Source: Sinorhizobium terangae
Lineage (GTDB): Bacteria; Pseudomonadota; Alphaproteobacteria; Rhizobiales; Rhizobiaceae
NCBI RefSeq assembly: GCF_029714365.1
Contig: NZ_CP121660.1
Coordinates: 620,001 to 684,000, forward strand
Length of the DNA: 64,000 nucleotides
Direction: 5' to 3'
How positions within the stretch are numbered: the stretch's first letter is position 1; each line of letters begins with the position of its first letter. The notes below the pieces were generated by a model. It was not told the DNA's origin, ran no database searches, and worked only from the letters and a program-made list of their open reading frames with translations. Shown in pieces: positions 1 to 9,617 of this stretch. The translations under genes and the position numbers were made by a program.

Positions 1-81
1 CTCGCGGTGGTGTTGCATTGCCTGCTCAGGGACAGAACCAACTTCATTGCTCATAAGGGAGCGCCAGCCGTGGCGGCTTGA
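1..81 (+). pseudogene. 3' end of IS110-family transposase (cut by window edge)
   Basis: The first 81 bases encode the last 26 residues of a transposase and match the end of the complete copy at 42407-43444 base for base. The reading frame stops with TGA at 79-81. The gene enters from outside the window, so whether its upstream part is intact cannot be judged. The family is a DEDD transposase that moves the surrounding element, probably through a circular intermediate. It has the same orientation as the second copy, about 43.4 kb away. Confidence 0.9.
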
Positions 82-350
82 TCGGAGGAGACGACAAGAC
101 AGGCTTTCGGACGGGCACAGCCATCAGCCCGCCGCAGCAAGGTCCCTTCGCCGGGACGATGGATGGGTTAGGCCGCTATGCGATCAGCAGCACCCGGTGA
201 CTGCGCTTCTAAGATTGGCCAACCGGTCCTCAGCAGACCCCATAGAGCAGCGGCAAAGCTCCGACTGCGGACAGAAGCAAGCACTCGGCGAGGGATCAAG
301 CGCACAAGGGATTGACGCAACGCCCGTTGCAGAAGATCGCATAATGTATC
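82..350 (+). mobile_element. Right-hand non-coding end of IS110-type element, copy 1
   Basis: This stretch after the transposase stop is nearly identical to 43445-43713 downstream of the complete copy. I count three substitutions, at 244, 329 and 346. The match ends after the motif GATCGCATAATGTATC at 335-350. Open frames here are non-coding by appearance. From 351 to the next gene at 458 nothing is recognisable. Confidence 0.8.
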
Positions 351-360
351 AACAGGAACG
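331..360 (+). repeat. Dispersed motif, site A
   Basis: AGAAGATCGCATAATGTATC followed by AACAGGAACG lies at the right edge of IS110 copy 1. Versions of this motif recur at 5883, 13541, 43694, 47491 and 54300. Sites A and B match over about 31 bases although B has no IS next to it. Confidence 0.75.
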
Positions 361-457
361 CCCGGTCGAAACGGGCGAGGGGCAGGAAGCAGTCCTTCGG
401 AGCCGTTTCATTTACCCTGCGTGGCTGTCGGAATCTGCTGGGTGCAGATGTTCTGTA

Positions 458-1600
458 TCACGATGATCGTCTATCGCGGATCGCCCGGAGCTCCGCGAGG
501 AATGCCGTTGCAATTTCGGTTGCCTCAGACGCATCCGCGGATTCGACATCCAAACCGTGCGCAGCGCGGTTCATGGTCTGTAGAGCATTCCGGAACCGAT
601 CTGCGCTTTGGTGGGCCAAACCGAGTCGCTGCAGTTCCGTTAGCATCGGTCCGAGAGCCAGCGGACGCTCGGATTCGGTCTGATCGGCCATCAGTAGTCG
701 GATTTCACGCTCAACCTCTATGCGTAGCTTCACGAGCGCCATCAACGGGAATTCCCGCGCAAACTCCGCCTCTGTCGGTAGCTCTGTCTGCAATGGCTCG
801 GGGAGGGCGGCAGAGAGCCTATATTCCGCAACGCCCATCGGCTTTGTGGAGTCTCGAAGCGCGTATTCGACGATCACTTCATTCTTTCCTTTGCACAGAA
901 TGATGCCGATGCTCGGGGCGTCTGACTCGTGTCGAAGTTGGGCATCGACCGCGGAAAGATAGAAGTTCATCTTCCCAGCGAACTCCGGCTTAAAGTCCTC
1001 GATCTTCAGCTCTACGACGACGAAACAGCGCAGCCGCAAATGATAGAATAGAAGATCCAGATAATAGTCCTGCCCACCAACCTCGAGATGATGCTGGCTG
1101 CCGACGAATGCGAAGCCTTTACCGAGCTCAAGAATGAGAGAGCGTAGGCGCTCAAGTAGTCCTTGCTCAAGTTCGCGCTCGGACATTGCCGGACCGAGGG
1201 CAAGAAAATCGAAGCTGTAAGGATCTTTGATTAACTCCTGCGCCAGATCGGATTGCGGTGCAGGTAGTGTCCGGGCGAAATTGGTGAGTGCCTTGCCCTG
1301 CCGCTGGTAGAGGCCGCTTTCGATCTGATGTACGAGAACATTGCGGCTCCACCCATGTTCTACCGCTTGCCGAGCATACCAGAGCCGCTCTTCGGAGCTT
1401 TTCAACGCCTCGATGAGCTTGACGTTATGGCCCCAGGGCAATTGTGCAACAAGTTGTTGCACGATTTGTTCATCCGGAAACGCCTCAGCAAAGGCGCGCA
1501 TATATTTGAGGTTCCGCGGCGAAAGCCCCGTCATCTCGGGAAAATCGCGCCGAAGATCCGTGGCGAGCCGATCGATGACGCGCGTGCCCCATCCTTCATG
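458..1600 (-). pseudogene. DUF1016/YhcG-type PDDEXK nuclease-like protein, 5' truncated
   Basis: From about residue 43 of the open frame the protein reads as a DUF1016 family member: an N-terminal helical domain with 'GWGTRVIDRL' and 'SPRNLKYMRAFAEA', then a PDDEXK-type nuclease fold with 'YYLDLLFYH' and 'VVVELK' as the likely metal-binding core. The family is often linked to mobile elements and defence loci, but the role here is not known. The normal first 50 or so residues are absent: upstream of about 1600 the frame runs antisense through the oxidoreductase gene. A C-terminal extension of about 75 residues carries 'NRAAHG', resembling HEPN/DUF4145-like helical domains. The loss of the native start suggests the gene is dead unless a new start is used. 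Confidence 0.75.
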
Positions 1601-3570
1601 CCGTCCGTGGAGATGGGACAGGGGATCTACACTTCGGTAGCTATGCTCTTGGCCGAAGAATTGGAAGTCACCCTGGATCAGGTGGAGCTGGAGCATGCGC
1701 CTGCTGACCCACACGGTATGCAAACCCTTTGCTCGGCGACCAGATCACCGGGGGCTCCATCGCAATCCGCGCTGTTTACGAGCCCATGCGCAAGGCGGGC
1801 GCTGCCGCCCGCATCATGCTGGTGAACGCTGCAGCGCGAGGCTGGGGCGTCGCGCCCGAGACGTGCAGTGCCGAGGCCGGGCATGTCGTTCACGCCGCAA
1901 GCGGCCGCCGCGCTGCCTATGGCAGTTTGATACGGGCTGCGGCATCCGAAGCCGTTCCACAGGAAATGCCACTGAAGCCTGCGTCCAGCTTCAAGCTGAT
2001 CGGCCAGTCCGTCCGGCGCCTTGACAGTCCGGAAAAGGTCAACGGTACCGCGAAATTCGGCATCGACGCACGTCCGCAAGGCGTGTCTTACGCGGCGATC
2101 GCAATCTGTCCCCACTTCGGCGGCAAGCTGCGCGCGGTCGAAGACGGACCGGCAATGGCGGTGAAAGGCGTCAAACAAGTTGTCCGGATCGAGGATACTG
2201 TTGCCGTCGTGGCCGACAACACGGGTGCCGCACGAAAGGCGCTCGCTGCTCTCTCCATCGAATGGGAGCCAGGCCCGAATGGCACTCTTTCGCTGGTGGA
2301 CTTGGAGAAGCGCGCGGAAGAGGCGATTGACGGCAACGCCCTGCCGCACATCAACGAGGGCGATATTGCAAAAGCCGAAGCCGAGCACGGACCTGCGCTG
2401 GAGTTCGTCTACCGCCTCCCGATCCTCACCCATTCGGCAATGGAGCCGATGAACTGCACGCTGCACGTTCGCAGCGATGGCTGTGACGTGTGGGTTGGTA
2501 CGCAGGTCATGGGGCGAGCACGGCAAGCCGTCGCCGATGTGACCGGGCTTCCCTTAGAGAAGGTCGTTGTGCACAACCACCTGCTGGGTGGCGGTTTCGG
2601 GCGGCGGCTTGATGTCGACGGGATCATTTTGGCGGCGAAAATCGCAAAGCAGGTCGAGGGCCCCGTCAAGGTTACCTGGAGCCGCGAGGAGGACATCCGC
2701 CGCGACTGCTATCGTTACCTGAACTACAGCAAGGTCACGGCGACTCTGGGCGCCGACGGCATGCCCGCTTCCTGGCGTCACCGCGTCATCGGCCCTGCCG
2801 TCATGGCGCGCTGGCTGCCGGCCTTCACCCGCGATGGCATCGACCTCGACATCATGGCGGGGGCCGAAACCCCCTATGCGATCCCGAACAAATACACCGA
2901 CTTCGTGCGCCATGAGGCACCGGAGGGCATGTTGACGGGCAACTGGCGCGGCGTCGGTGCCACACGCAACCTTCCTGCCATAGAAGGCGGCATCGACGAG
3001 TTGGCCCATGCCGCCGGCGTCGATCCGCTGGAATACCGCAGACGCCTGCTTCAGCATAAGCCGCGTCTCCTCGCCGCGCTCGATCTCGCGGCGGAGAAGG
3101 CCGGTTGGGCAACTGCTCTGCCCCCTGGGAAGGGAAGGGGCATCGCGCTTTCGGAGGATTTCGGCAGTTTCGCCGCGATGATCTCGGAAATGAGCGTCGG
3201 GGAGGACGGAAGCCTAAAGACCGAGCGCATCATCTGCGCCGTCGACTGCGGCCAGGTCATCAATCCGGACACGGTCGAAGCCCAGATACAGAGCGGCATC
3301 ATTTACGGTCTGAGCGCCGCTCTCTATGGACGCATCACTGTCCAGAACGGCGCCGTCGTGGAGGGCAACTTCGACGATTCTCCCGTTCTAAGAATAAACG
3401 AGACGCCGAAGATAGAGGTTCACATCGTGCCAAGTTCCGAGGCGCCAGGCGGCATAGGAGAGGTCGGCACACCGGGCGTCGCCCCCTCGCTCCTCAATGC
3501 GATCTTTGTGGCAACCGGTAAGCGACTGCGGTCGCTCCCGATCGACCATAACGAATTGCGGAGGGCGTGA
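1601..3570 (+). pseudogene. Molybdopterin-binding oxidoreductase large subunit (IorB-like), 5' truncated and frameshifted
   Basis: This is the catalytic, molybdopterin-binding subunit of a xanthine oxidase-family enzyme, closest to isoquinoline 1-oxidoreductase beta subunits. Recognisable sequence begins at about 1603 with 'EMGQGIYTS' and 'LAEELEVTLDQV', then shifts frame near 1710-1725 into the long frame that starts at 1729 with 'LLGDQITGG'. Landmarks include 'GGGFGRRLD', 'NWRGVGATRN' and the C-terminal 'GGIGEVGTPG'. Family members are about 740 residues, so the first 70 or more residues with the TAT signal are gone, and the usual 2Fe-2S partner gene is not present. The cytochrome gene directly downstream fits the usual operon. 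Confidence 0.85.
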
Positions 3571-3572
3571 TC

Positions 3573-4214
3573 ATGATCAAGCGGATTTTCGCCATCCCGC
3601 TCGTCGCCGTTCTCGCTGCGACCGGTATCGTTGCCGGTATGGGATCCCTGCAGACTTATGCTGAACCGTCGGATGGTGGAGCCCTCAAGTCCGTCTCCGA
3701 CTTTGAGGCGATTGCGGACACCGGCGCGCGCTCGAAGGCCATCTTCGAGGAGGCAAGCCGTGTCATCACGCATCCGCGCTGCATCAACTGCCATCCGGCG
3801 ACGCGCAGCCCGACGCAGGGTGAAGACATGCACCCGCATGTGCCGTTGATGAATGCCACCGAAAGCTCGCTGGGTCCGGCGGGACTTGTCTGCAGCACTT
3901 GCCACGGAGCCGAGAATCGTCCGGTGGTCGGCAGCCGCATGAAATCAATTCCGGGGAACGCGCACTGGTCATTGGCGCCGGCCAGCATGGCGTGGCAAGG
4001 ATTGACGGTGGGTGATATCTGCCGGCAGGTGAAGGACACGAACCGGAACGGCAATCGGTCCCTTGCCGATCTCATCCGCCACATGGGTGAAGACCATCTG
4101 GTCGGCTGGGCCTGGCACCCTGGCGAAGGTCGCAGTGCTCCTCCCGGTTCGCAGGAGACGTTTGCCGCATTGATCGATGCCTGGGTCAGCACCGGTGCCG
4201 AATGTCCCGATTGA
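3573..4214 (+). CDS. Di-haem c-type cytochrome partner of IorB-like oxidoreductase
   Basis: A 213-residue secreted protein with an N-terminal hydrophobic signal (about residues 1-30) and two c-haem attachment motifs, CINCH at 70-74 and CSTCH at 107-111. It probably acts in the periplasm as electron acceptor for the oxidoreductase encoded upstream; such proteins are often labelled isoquinoline 1-oxidoreductase subunits. I chose ATG 3573 because GGAGGG at 3560-3565 is correctly spaced; an upstream in-frame GTG at 3567 overlaps the previous stop. Its catalytic partner is broken, so it is likely an orphan. Confidence 0.8.
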   Translation: MIKRIFAIPLVAVLAATGIVAGMGSLQTYAEPSDGGALKSVSDFEAIADTGARSKAIFEEASRVITHPRCINCHPATRSPTQGEDMHPHVPLMNATESSLGPAGLVCSTCHGAENRPVVGSRMKSIPGNAHWSLAPASMAWQGLTVGDICRQVKDTNRNGNRSLADLIRHMGEDHLVGWAWHPGEGRSAPPGSQETFAALIDAWVSTGAECPD

Positions 4215-4661
4215 GGGGCTGAGGGGGCACAGGGAGACCAATCACCGTTTTGCGAAAAACCCGCCAGTTTCATCATTCACAACGGTGAGGCAGGGATATC
4301 TTAGTGCTTGCCGAACCGAGATGCCGCGCACGGGATTCGACGGCTCCATCGCGGGCTGTTCCTGCGGCCACAAGGTGCGGCAGCCCTGAGCGTGGCTCGA
4401 CGGGAAAACAGCGCTCTTCAGGAGGGGTAGCGTTCGCATGTAGAGTTAAGTGAAATGTTGCACCGTTGAAAAAGCGTTTGCATTGCGGAAGCTTGCGAGA
4501 TCAACTTTGGGACCTGGTCGACTCGATCGGCGCGGGGCGAGACAGGTAATCCGCCAAAATTGAAATCTCGGCAGCGCAGGCTAGGAGCTGACTACCTTGA
4601 CGATGGCTCAAACCCACGGAATTGCCACAGGACGGTGGTCGTCGAGCGAGCTTTCAGCAGC
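4215..4661. other. Intergenic region without recognisable gene
   Basis: These 447 bases separate the cytochrome gene from a convergent peroxiredoxin gene. I see no conserved protein, RNA gene or clear terminator. Short open frames here do not resemble any family. Confidence 0.6.
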
Positions 4662-5303
4662 CTATTGATGTGCGACTTGGGAAGCCGCCGACATCAGTTC
4701 CTTGGGATTCGGTGCCTTGAATGTATAGTCCTCCTCCAGAACTTCAGTGAAGCTCCAGCGTACGATCCCCGCCCGGTCCAGTAGGAACTGGCCGACAAGC
4801 TGCGCCTGGCCGGAAGCCATCATCCGCTGATCGGCTTCCGTAATCTCATATCCTTCCTTCCTGTTGAGAAACTCGTTCATTGCCATAACGTCCATAGGTT
4901 CGGGCAACTCGCGCGGGAGATGGACCCGTATCGCCATGGCCGTCTCCATCCCGACCTCTTGCAAGCCGAAAGCACGATGCGAGGCCCGCTCCGGGTCGGA
5001 CGCCGCGAGAAGATCTGACATCGGGTGGTACCGGAAATAGAGCCGCGCGCGTTCGACCGGCGTGTTGACCACCGCCAGGCATTCGACGCCTTTCTCATGC
5101 AGGGCCGGTTTGAGCTGCGCCATCGCCGCGACATGGCGCCGGCAGAACGGACAGTGCAGGCCTCGAAACAAACCGATCAGTAACGGGCTACGGCCTCGAA
5201 AATCATTGAGCGCGACCTTGCCTTCGCGCGAGATGGCATCGAGTACAACATCTGGTGCCCGGACGCCCGGCTGCAGCGGGCGGTCGACACTACTCGTGGA
5301 CAT
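4662..5303 (-). CDS. Peroxiredoxin-like (AhpC/TSA, thioredoxin fold) protein
   Basis: A 213-residue cytoplasmic thioredoxin-fold protein of the redoxin/AhpC-TSA type. The active-site region 'GLHCPFCRRHVA' gives a CxxC pair; the family reduces peroxides or exchanges disulfides. Start ATG at 5303 has AGGAGG upstream on the minus strand; the frame extends further 5' (to 5363) without a ribosome site. It stands alone, convergent with the cytochrome gene, and is intact, unlike most neighbours. The specific substrate cannot be read from the sequence. Confidence 0.8.
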   Translation of the reverse strand: MSTSSVDRPLQPGVRAPDVVLDAISREGKVALNDFRGRSPLLIGLFRGLHCPFCRRHVAAMAQLKPALHEKGVECLAVVNTPVERARLYFRYHPMSDLLAASDPERASHRAFGLQEVGMETAMAIRVHLPRELPEPMDVMAMNEFLNRKEGYEITEADQRMMASGQAQLVGQFLLDRAGIVRWSFTEVLEEDYTFKAPNPKELMSAASQVAHQ

Positions 5304-5882
5304 GGACAACCTCCTCGCAAGAAAAGGCAAAGCGCTTCGGGTTTGAGCCCGTGCTGGGCGCAAACCTCCCGCGCCAGAGAAAGTTAGCGTTTGGCTTCAG
5401 CCACATTGCCGAGGTCGAGATTAAGCGTTGCAAGCCCATCTTAACACGGAAAAAGCATCTGCGGTTCGCCCGTCTCCCGAGCCGTCATGAGCGCTCGCTA
5501 TAATAACGGACAGCGAGTTCCGGCTTCCGTGGATTGGTGGATTTGCGCCAGCGCCAGGACGATCAACGGCACCGCCAGATGCTTCGTTGGTCGAGCGCAC
5601 AGTGGATCTCGATTGCCTTCTCGGCGGCCGGTACACCTCCCAGTGTTCAACGTCTTGAAACTCGGGCGGCCTCGATGTGACCGGATGCCAAATGTGGCGA
5701 ATGACCTCACACGAGAGCACTCCCGAATGCTATTGCGCTGAAGGTCCGGTTCCCGACCTCGTTTTGGACGCACAAGTCTGAGACGACCAAGGTCATCAAC
5801 GGGTCGAGGGCGGCCGTTGATCCGACAGACGCTCATGCACAAATTTTACTTCGTCGACGAGCGATGTTCCGTTCTGTGCTTC

Positions 5883-5912
5883 GAAGATCGCATAATGTAT
5901 CAACAGGAACGC
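5883..5912 (+). repeat. Dispersed motif, site B (no adjacent IS)
   Basis: GAAGATCGCATAATGTATC followed by AACAGGAACGCC, identical over about 31 bases to the right flank of IS110 copy 1. No transposase sequence is attached, so this is either an unoccupied target or a solo element end. Confidence 0.7.
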
Positions 5913-5970
5913 CGCTGTCGCCGGCCCGAGTCCATGTGAATTCGGCATGAGACAGTCGCGGCGGCTCTAG

Positions 5971-5996
5971 AATGTGTCATGCATGTGCATTACATT
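5971..5996. promoter_or_regulatory. Probable RelB/ParE operator
   Basis: Imperfect inverted repeat: AATGT-gtc-ATGCA and TGCAT-t-ACATT around a 2-base centre, ending about 20 bases before the relB start. Antitoxins of this family repress their own promoter through such repeats; the assignment here is inferred from position. Confidence 0.5.
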
Positions 5997-6016
5997 GGCG
6001 ATGAAGGAGATTGCAC

Positions 6017-6325
6017 ATGGCTTCAAATGCACTTGTTCAGACCCGGATCGATGCCGAGGTCAAAGAGCGCGCCACGGCGGTTTTAGAGAACATGGGTCTG
6101 ACGGTCTCGGACGCTGTTCGAATCCTGTTAACTCGGACGGCGAATGAGGGCGCCCTACCGCTGGAACTCTTCAGTCACAGCGAGGCGCACGACGCTTGGT
6201 TCCGCGCCAAAGTGTTGCGGGCACTCGAGGATACCCGACCCGACGTCGACGATGCCGACGCCGATGCGCACTTTCGAGAGCGCCGGGCGGCAGCTTTGGG
6301 CAAGGCTGCGGCGGGTGATCGATGA
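6017..6325 (+). CDS. relB: RelB/DinJ-family antitoxin
   Basis: A 102-residue ribbon-helix-helix antitoxin. The N-terminal 'ALVQTRIDAEVKERA' and 'GLTVSDAVRILLTR' are typical of RelB/DinJ; the acidic C-terminal part would wrap the toxin. ATG 6017 is preceded by AAGGAGA at 6003-6009. It overlaps the toxin frame by four bases (6322-6325), the usual translational coupling. The antitoxin is intact although the toxin downstream is frameshifted, so it may now serve only as a DNA-binding protein or neutralise other toxins. Confidence 0.88.
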   Translation: MASNALVQTRIDAEVKERATAVLENMGLTVSDAVRILLTRTANEGALPLELFSHSEAHDAWFRAKVLRALEDTRPDVDDADADAHFRERRAAALGKAAAGDR

Positions 6326-6614
6326 GGCTTGTCTGGGCGCGATATGCGCTTGACGATCGCGACACCATCTTCAGTTACATCGAAAGGGAGAATCCGACGG
6401 CGGCGGTCCACGTCGACGAGGAGATCGTCAGCGCGGTACGTCGTCTGCTTGATTTTCCGGAAAGCGGCCGCCCTGGCCGGGTTGCCGGAACTCGAGAGCT
6501 TGTTATCCCTCGGCCCCCTACATTGCCGCCTACATGGTAATGGCGGATAGAATTCGAATTCTGCGTGTCCTGCATGGCGCCCAGAAGTGGCCCAGCGAGC
6601 TCGACGACGAGTAG
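6322..6614 (+). pseudogene. ParE/RelE-family toxin, frameshifted
   Basis: The N-terminal part 'RLVWARYALDDRDTIFSYIE' reads as a ParE/RelE toxin. In a run of C bases near 6513-6518 the frame is lost and the first frame ends at 6540. In the next frame the expected C-terminal half continues: 'PYIAAYMV', 'RIRILRVLHGAQKWP', stop at 6612-6614. One missing base explains the break, so no full toxin can be made. Family toxins act on gyrase (ParE) or ribosome-bound mRNA (RelE); which applies here is not clear. Confidence 0.85.
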
Positions 6615-8653
6615 AAGCAGCCTCACTTGTCGCGTCGTGGCCCCTAGAAGCCCTTGTAACGGAAAAGGAACGATCGACGTCGTCCGGGCGCTGCGCTGCG
6701 GCAGCCGGCAAAGTTGATCCGATCCAGGCCGCGAAAGTTGTCGAAGAACTCTTCGGTAACGGCTGGGCATTCGATGCGACAGGCCGTTGGAGCTATTTGC
6801 CACTGTTCGCGCAAACCACGCTCGGCAAGACACCGGACGAGCTCAACGCTTCAGTTGCAGAAGGAGACATAAGTTGGAAGCAACTGCTCCATCCCGATGA
6901 GTACGAGGCGGTGGCGGAAAAGTGGAGGCATTGCCTGCGCACCGGCGAGATGTTCAATGCCGAGTTTCGCATCCGGCGAAAGAGCGGATTTGCATGGGCG
7001 AGGAGCGCCGCCCGCGCTGTTTTCGATGAGCGGGGCCAGATCACCGGCTGGTATGGCACATCAATCGACATCGACGTCCATCGGAGGACTGCAGCGGCGC
7101 TGCAGGAGCGAGAAAATTCCCTTTCACACCTCGTTGACTTGGTTCCTTGCCATCTCTGGCGATTGAACGCGGATGGCGAACCGACGTTTATGAACAAACG
7201 GATGGTCGACTACGTTGGATGGGACATCACCGCTGCGGATGAACCTGACAAGCCGCGACTTGACGCGATATTCGATACAATCCATCCCGACGATGCAGAC
7301 GGCGTTCGGCCGCACTTGGCGAAAGTCTGGCCACGGGACAGAGCCTTGGGAGACGTTATCGCGTGCGGCGCGCAGACGTGGTCTTTCGCTGGAAGTCAGT
7401 TCACGCCGAGCCGGTGAAAGACCAGGATGGCCGTATCGTGCATTGGTGCGGCATGTGCCTCGATATCGACGATCAGATCCGTGCCGAGGAGGCGAGGCAA
7501 CTTGGCGAGCGCCACCTTCAACGGCTGGTGGACGCATTGCCAATACACATTAACAGTTGGACCCCAACCGGAGAAATAACTTACACCAATACAAGGTTCG
7601 TGGAGGCGCTCGGACTCCCGCACATGACGTTCGAAGGTTTTTTTGCCGCGGTCCTGGCGCTAGTTCATCCCGAAGATGTAGAAAGATTCCGAAAAACGAT
7701 CACACAGGGCTTACGGGCTGGGGATGCCTTTGGGGTGCGATATCGGCGTTCTGTGGATGGCGCTTTTCGATGGCGGGAGACCAGGTTTGAGCCTCGGCGG
7801 GACCTGGATGGGGTGACAGTTGAATGGTTTGGGCTTGCGATTGACGTTGACGACGACGTCCGAATGCAGGAAGCCCTGAGCCTTGCCCAGGCCAACCTCG
7901 CGCGCGCCAGCCAAGGCCGCAAGCCTTGCCGAGTTCTCCGCATCAATTGCTCATGAAATAGCACAACCATTGACTGCCGTATCGACGAGTTCGGACGCGT
8001 GCCGGCGTTGGCTCTTAATGGATCCTCCGAACATTGAGCGCGCGCTGATGGCTTTGAAAGGCGTCCAGGGCGGCGCGAACCGCGCTGGTGATGTGGTGGC
8101 GCGGATCCGCGCATTGTTCAAGCATTCGGTCGACGGAAGGACGACAGCGGCCCTCAGCGCCGTCATCGACGAGACATGTGGTCTTCTGGCCGACGAAGCC
8201 GTATATCGCCGCGTTCGAATTGACGTGGAGATGCACGACGAACTGCCGCTTTTTGCCTTTGATCGCGTGCAGGTTCAACAGGTTCTGATCAATTTGATCC
8301 GTAACGGGATGCAGGCGATGGAGGCTGTTGCCGACAACAGAATTCTTGCAATTCGCGCCTTTCGGGCCGGCGACATGGTGCAGGTTGAGATCAGCGACAC
8401 GGGTCCCGGCGTCGAGTCGCCTGAGATGATATTCCAACCGTTTTTCACGACCAAGAGCGAAGGCTTGGGTATGGGGCTGGCAATCTGCCGATCGATCGTC
8501 GAATCCCATTGCGGCCGGCTCTGGGTTGAACAAGGCAACCCGAACGGCGCAAACTTTGTCTTTACGCTGCCCGTCATAGCCCCCGGTCCGTCTGTTCACG
8601 CGTGGCCGGGATCGAACGAGTTTCGTACGGATCTGTCGCAAACCGGAGGGTAA
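6587..8653 (+). pseudogene. Multi-PAS sensor histidine kinase with two frameshifts
   Basis: Three consecutive frames join into one hybrid kinase. Segment 1 (to about 7360) holds PAS/PAC units such as 'FAWARSAARAVFDERGQITGWYGTSIDI'. Segment 2 (7363-7920) holds another PAS with 'FRWRETRFEP'. Segment 3 (7905-8653) has the H-box 'IAHEIAQPLTAV', N-box 'NLIRNGMQAM', 'DTGPGV' and 'GLGMGLAICRSIVE'. Frame changes fall near 7350-7365 and 7900-7920. The ATG at 6587 lies inside the broken toxin gene, so the native start is uncertain and may be lost. The kinase would have been soluble, with no membrane segments seen. Confidence 0.85.
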
Positions 8654-8829
8654 CGGGGATTGGGACATGAAAGCTCTTTCGTTGGATGGGGGAGCGACTC
8701 CAAAACGAGCGATCATCGTCCGCTAATCCACTGACCGAAATGTAAATTCTATTGGGAGTGCGTGTCTTGTCGCATATCGCCACGCTGTTACCACGCGATT
8801 CTTCAGTCCTCCGTTAGACGCGAGCCGGC

Positions 8830-9124
8830 GGACAATGGCTTTGGTCCGCGAGGCTTCTGTGGCCATATCGACTGCGAGGTCAGCAAGGATCTGTCGAACG
8901 TCCGGCGGCCAGTCTATACGCCCAAGACAAATGGGAGGGCCGAACGCCTGGTTCAGGCCGCTCTGTGCGAATGGGCCTATGCCAAGGCCTACGAAAACTC
9001 GCAGCAGCGGGCCGCCAACCTACCGGTGTGGCTCCACCGCTACAATTGGCACCGTCCGCATGGCAGCCTACAATCCAAACCGCCTATCAGTAGACTCGGC
9101 CACCTGTTGAGGCTCCACAGCTAG
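8830..9124 (+). pseudogene. IS481-family transposase C-terminal fragment
   Basis: The tail 'YTPKTNGRAERLVQAAL', 'WAYAKAYENS' and 'RYNWHRPHGSL' is the characteristic C-terminus of IS481-type (DDE) integrases. Upstream, 'DNGFGPRGF' is a corrupted remnant of the conserved 'DNG' region, and no N-terminal half is present. It is a dead relic lying between the kinase and response-regulator pseudogenes. Confidence 0.82.
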
Positions 9125-9145
9125 AGTAGAATCCGCTCGATTCCT

Positions 9146-9521
9146 TCATTGATCACTTTCGCCGTCGTTCCCGCGCGCCAGCGCAGAATGGATACAGTTC
9201 AATAGCTCCTGCTCACCAAACGGCTTTGCCAAATACCCGACAATGTCCGGGCCCAACCCACGTGCACGCAGATTCTCGTTCGGATAGGCAGTGATCAGAG
9301 CGGTCGGAATGCTCTCGCCCAAAGCGACGAGGCGGCGGGAGATCAAGCCCGCTCATTCCGGGCATATGGATGTCCGTTACCAGGCAGGTCGTCCGGCGAA
9401 GCTGGGGGAACTTTAAGAAATCGTCGGCAGATGAAAAGGCCTCGGCATCAAATCCCAGCGACCTCATCAGCCCCTGGTTAGCCTCGCGCATCGAAGTGGC
9501 CGGCGCGCCAAAGTCGGAAAC
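9146..9521 (-). pseudogene. Receiver-domain response regulator (FixJ-like), frameshifted
   Basis: Two minus-strand frames join into one receiver domain: 'MREANQGLMRSLGFDAEAF' and 'LVTDIHMPGMSGLDL' (phospho-acceptor Asp in 'VTDIHMPG'), then after a frame change near 9335-9345 'PTALITAYP' and 'GYLAKPFGEQELL' (conserved Lys). The N-terminal acidic pair is not recognisable in 'VSDFGAPATS'. No DNA-binding domain follows. It is the likely partner of the broken kinase, facing it across the IS481 relic. Confidence 0.78.
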
Positions 9522-9617
9522 TTCCTGTCACATCAGACGTTCTCTAGGGTGGAAAAGCAGCCGCCTTTCACACTGGCATCCGTGCTATAACGAAGCGGCT
9601 GCGACGAAGGGGGACCC

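Larger units (their letters stand above)
5304..6016. other. Intergenic region with dispersed motif and RelB-type operator
   Basis: No conserved protein was recognised in these 700 bases; short frames at 5487-5741 (+) and 5498-5842 (-) look random. The region contains the solo dispersed motif at 5883 and, just before relB, an imperfect inverted repeat. Confidence 0.6.

Noticed and set aside
458..1600. Active defence island
   Set aside because: Only one DUF1016-like gene, itself truncated, with no restriction, abortive-infection or phage-defence partner beside it.
5487..5842. Overlapping plus and minus frames of 84 and 114 codons
   Set aside because: Neither resembles a protein family; treated as intergenic.
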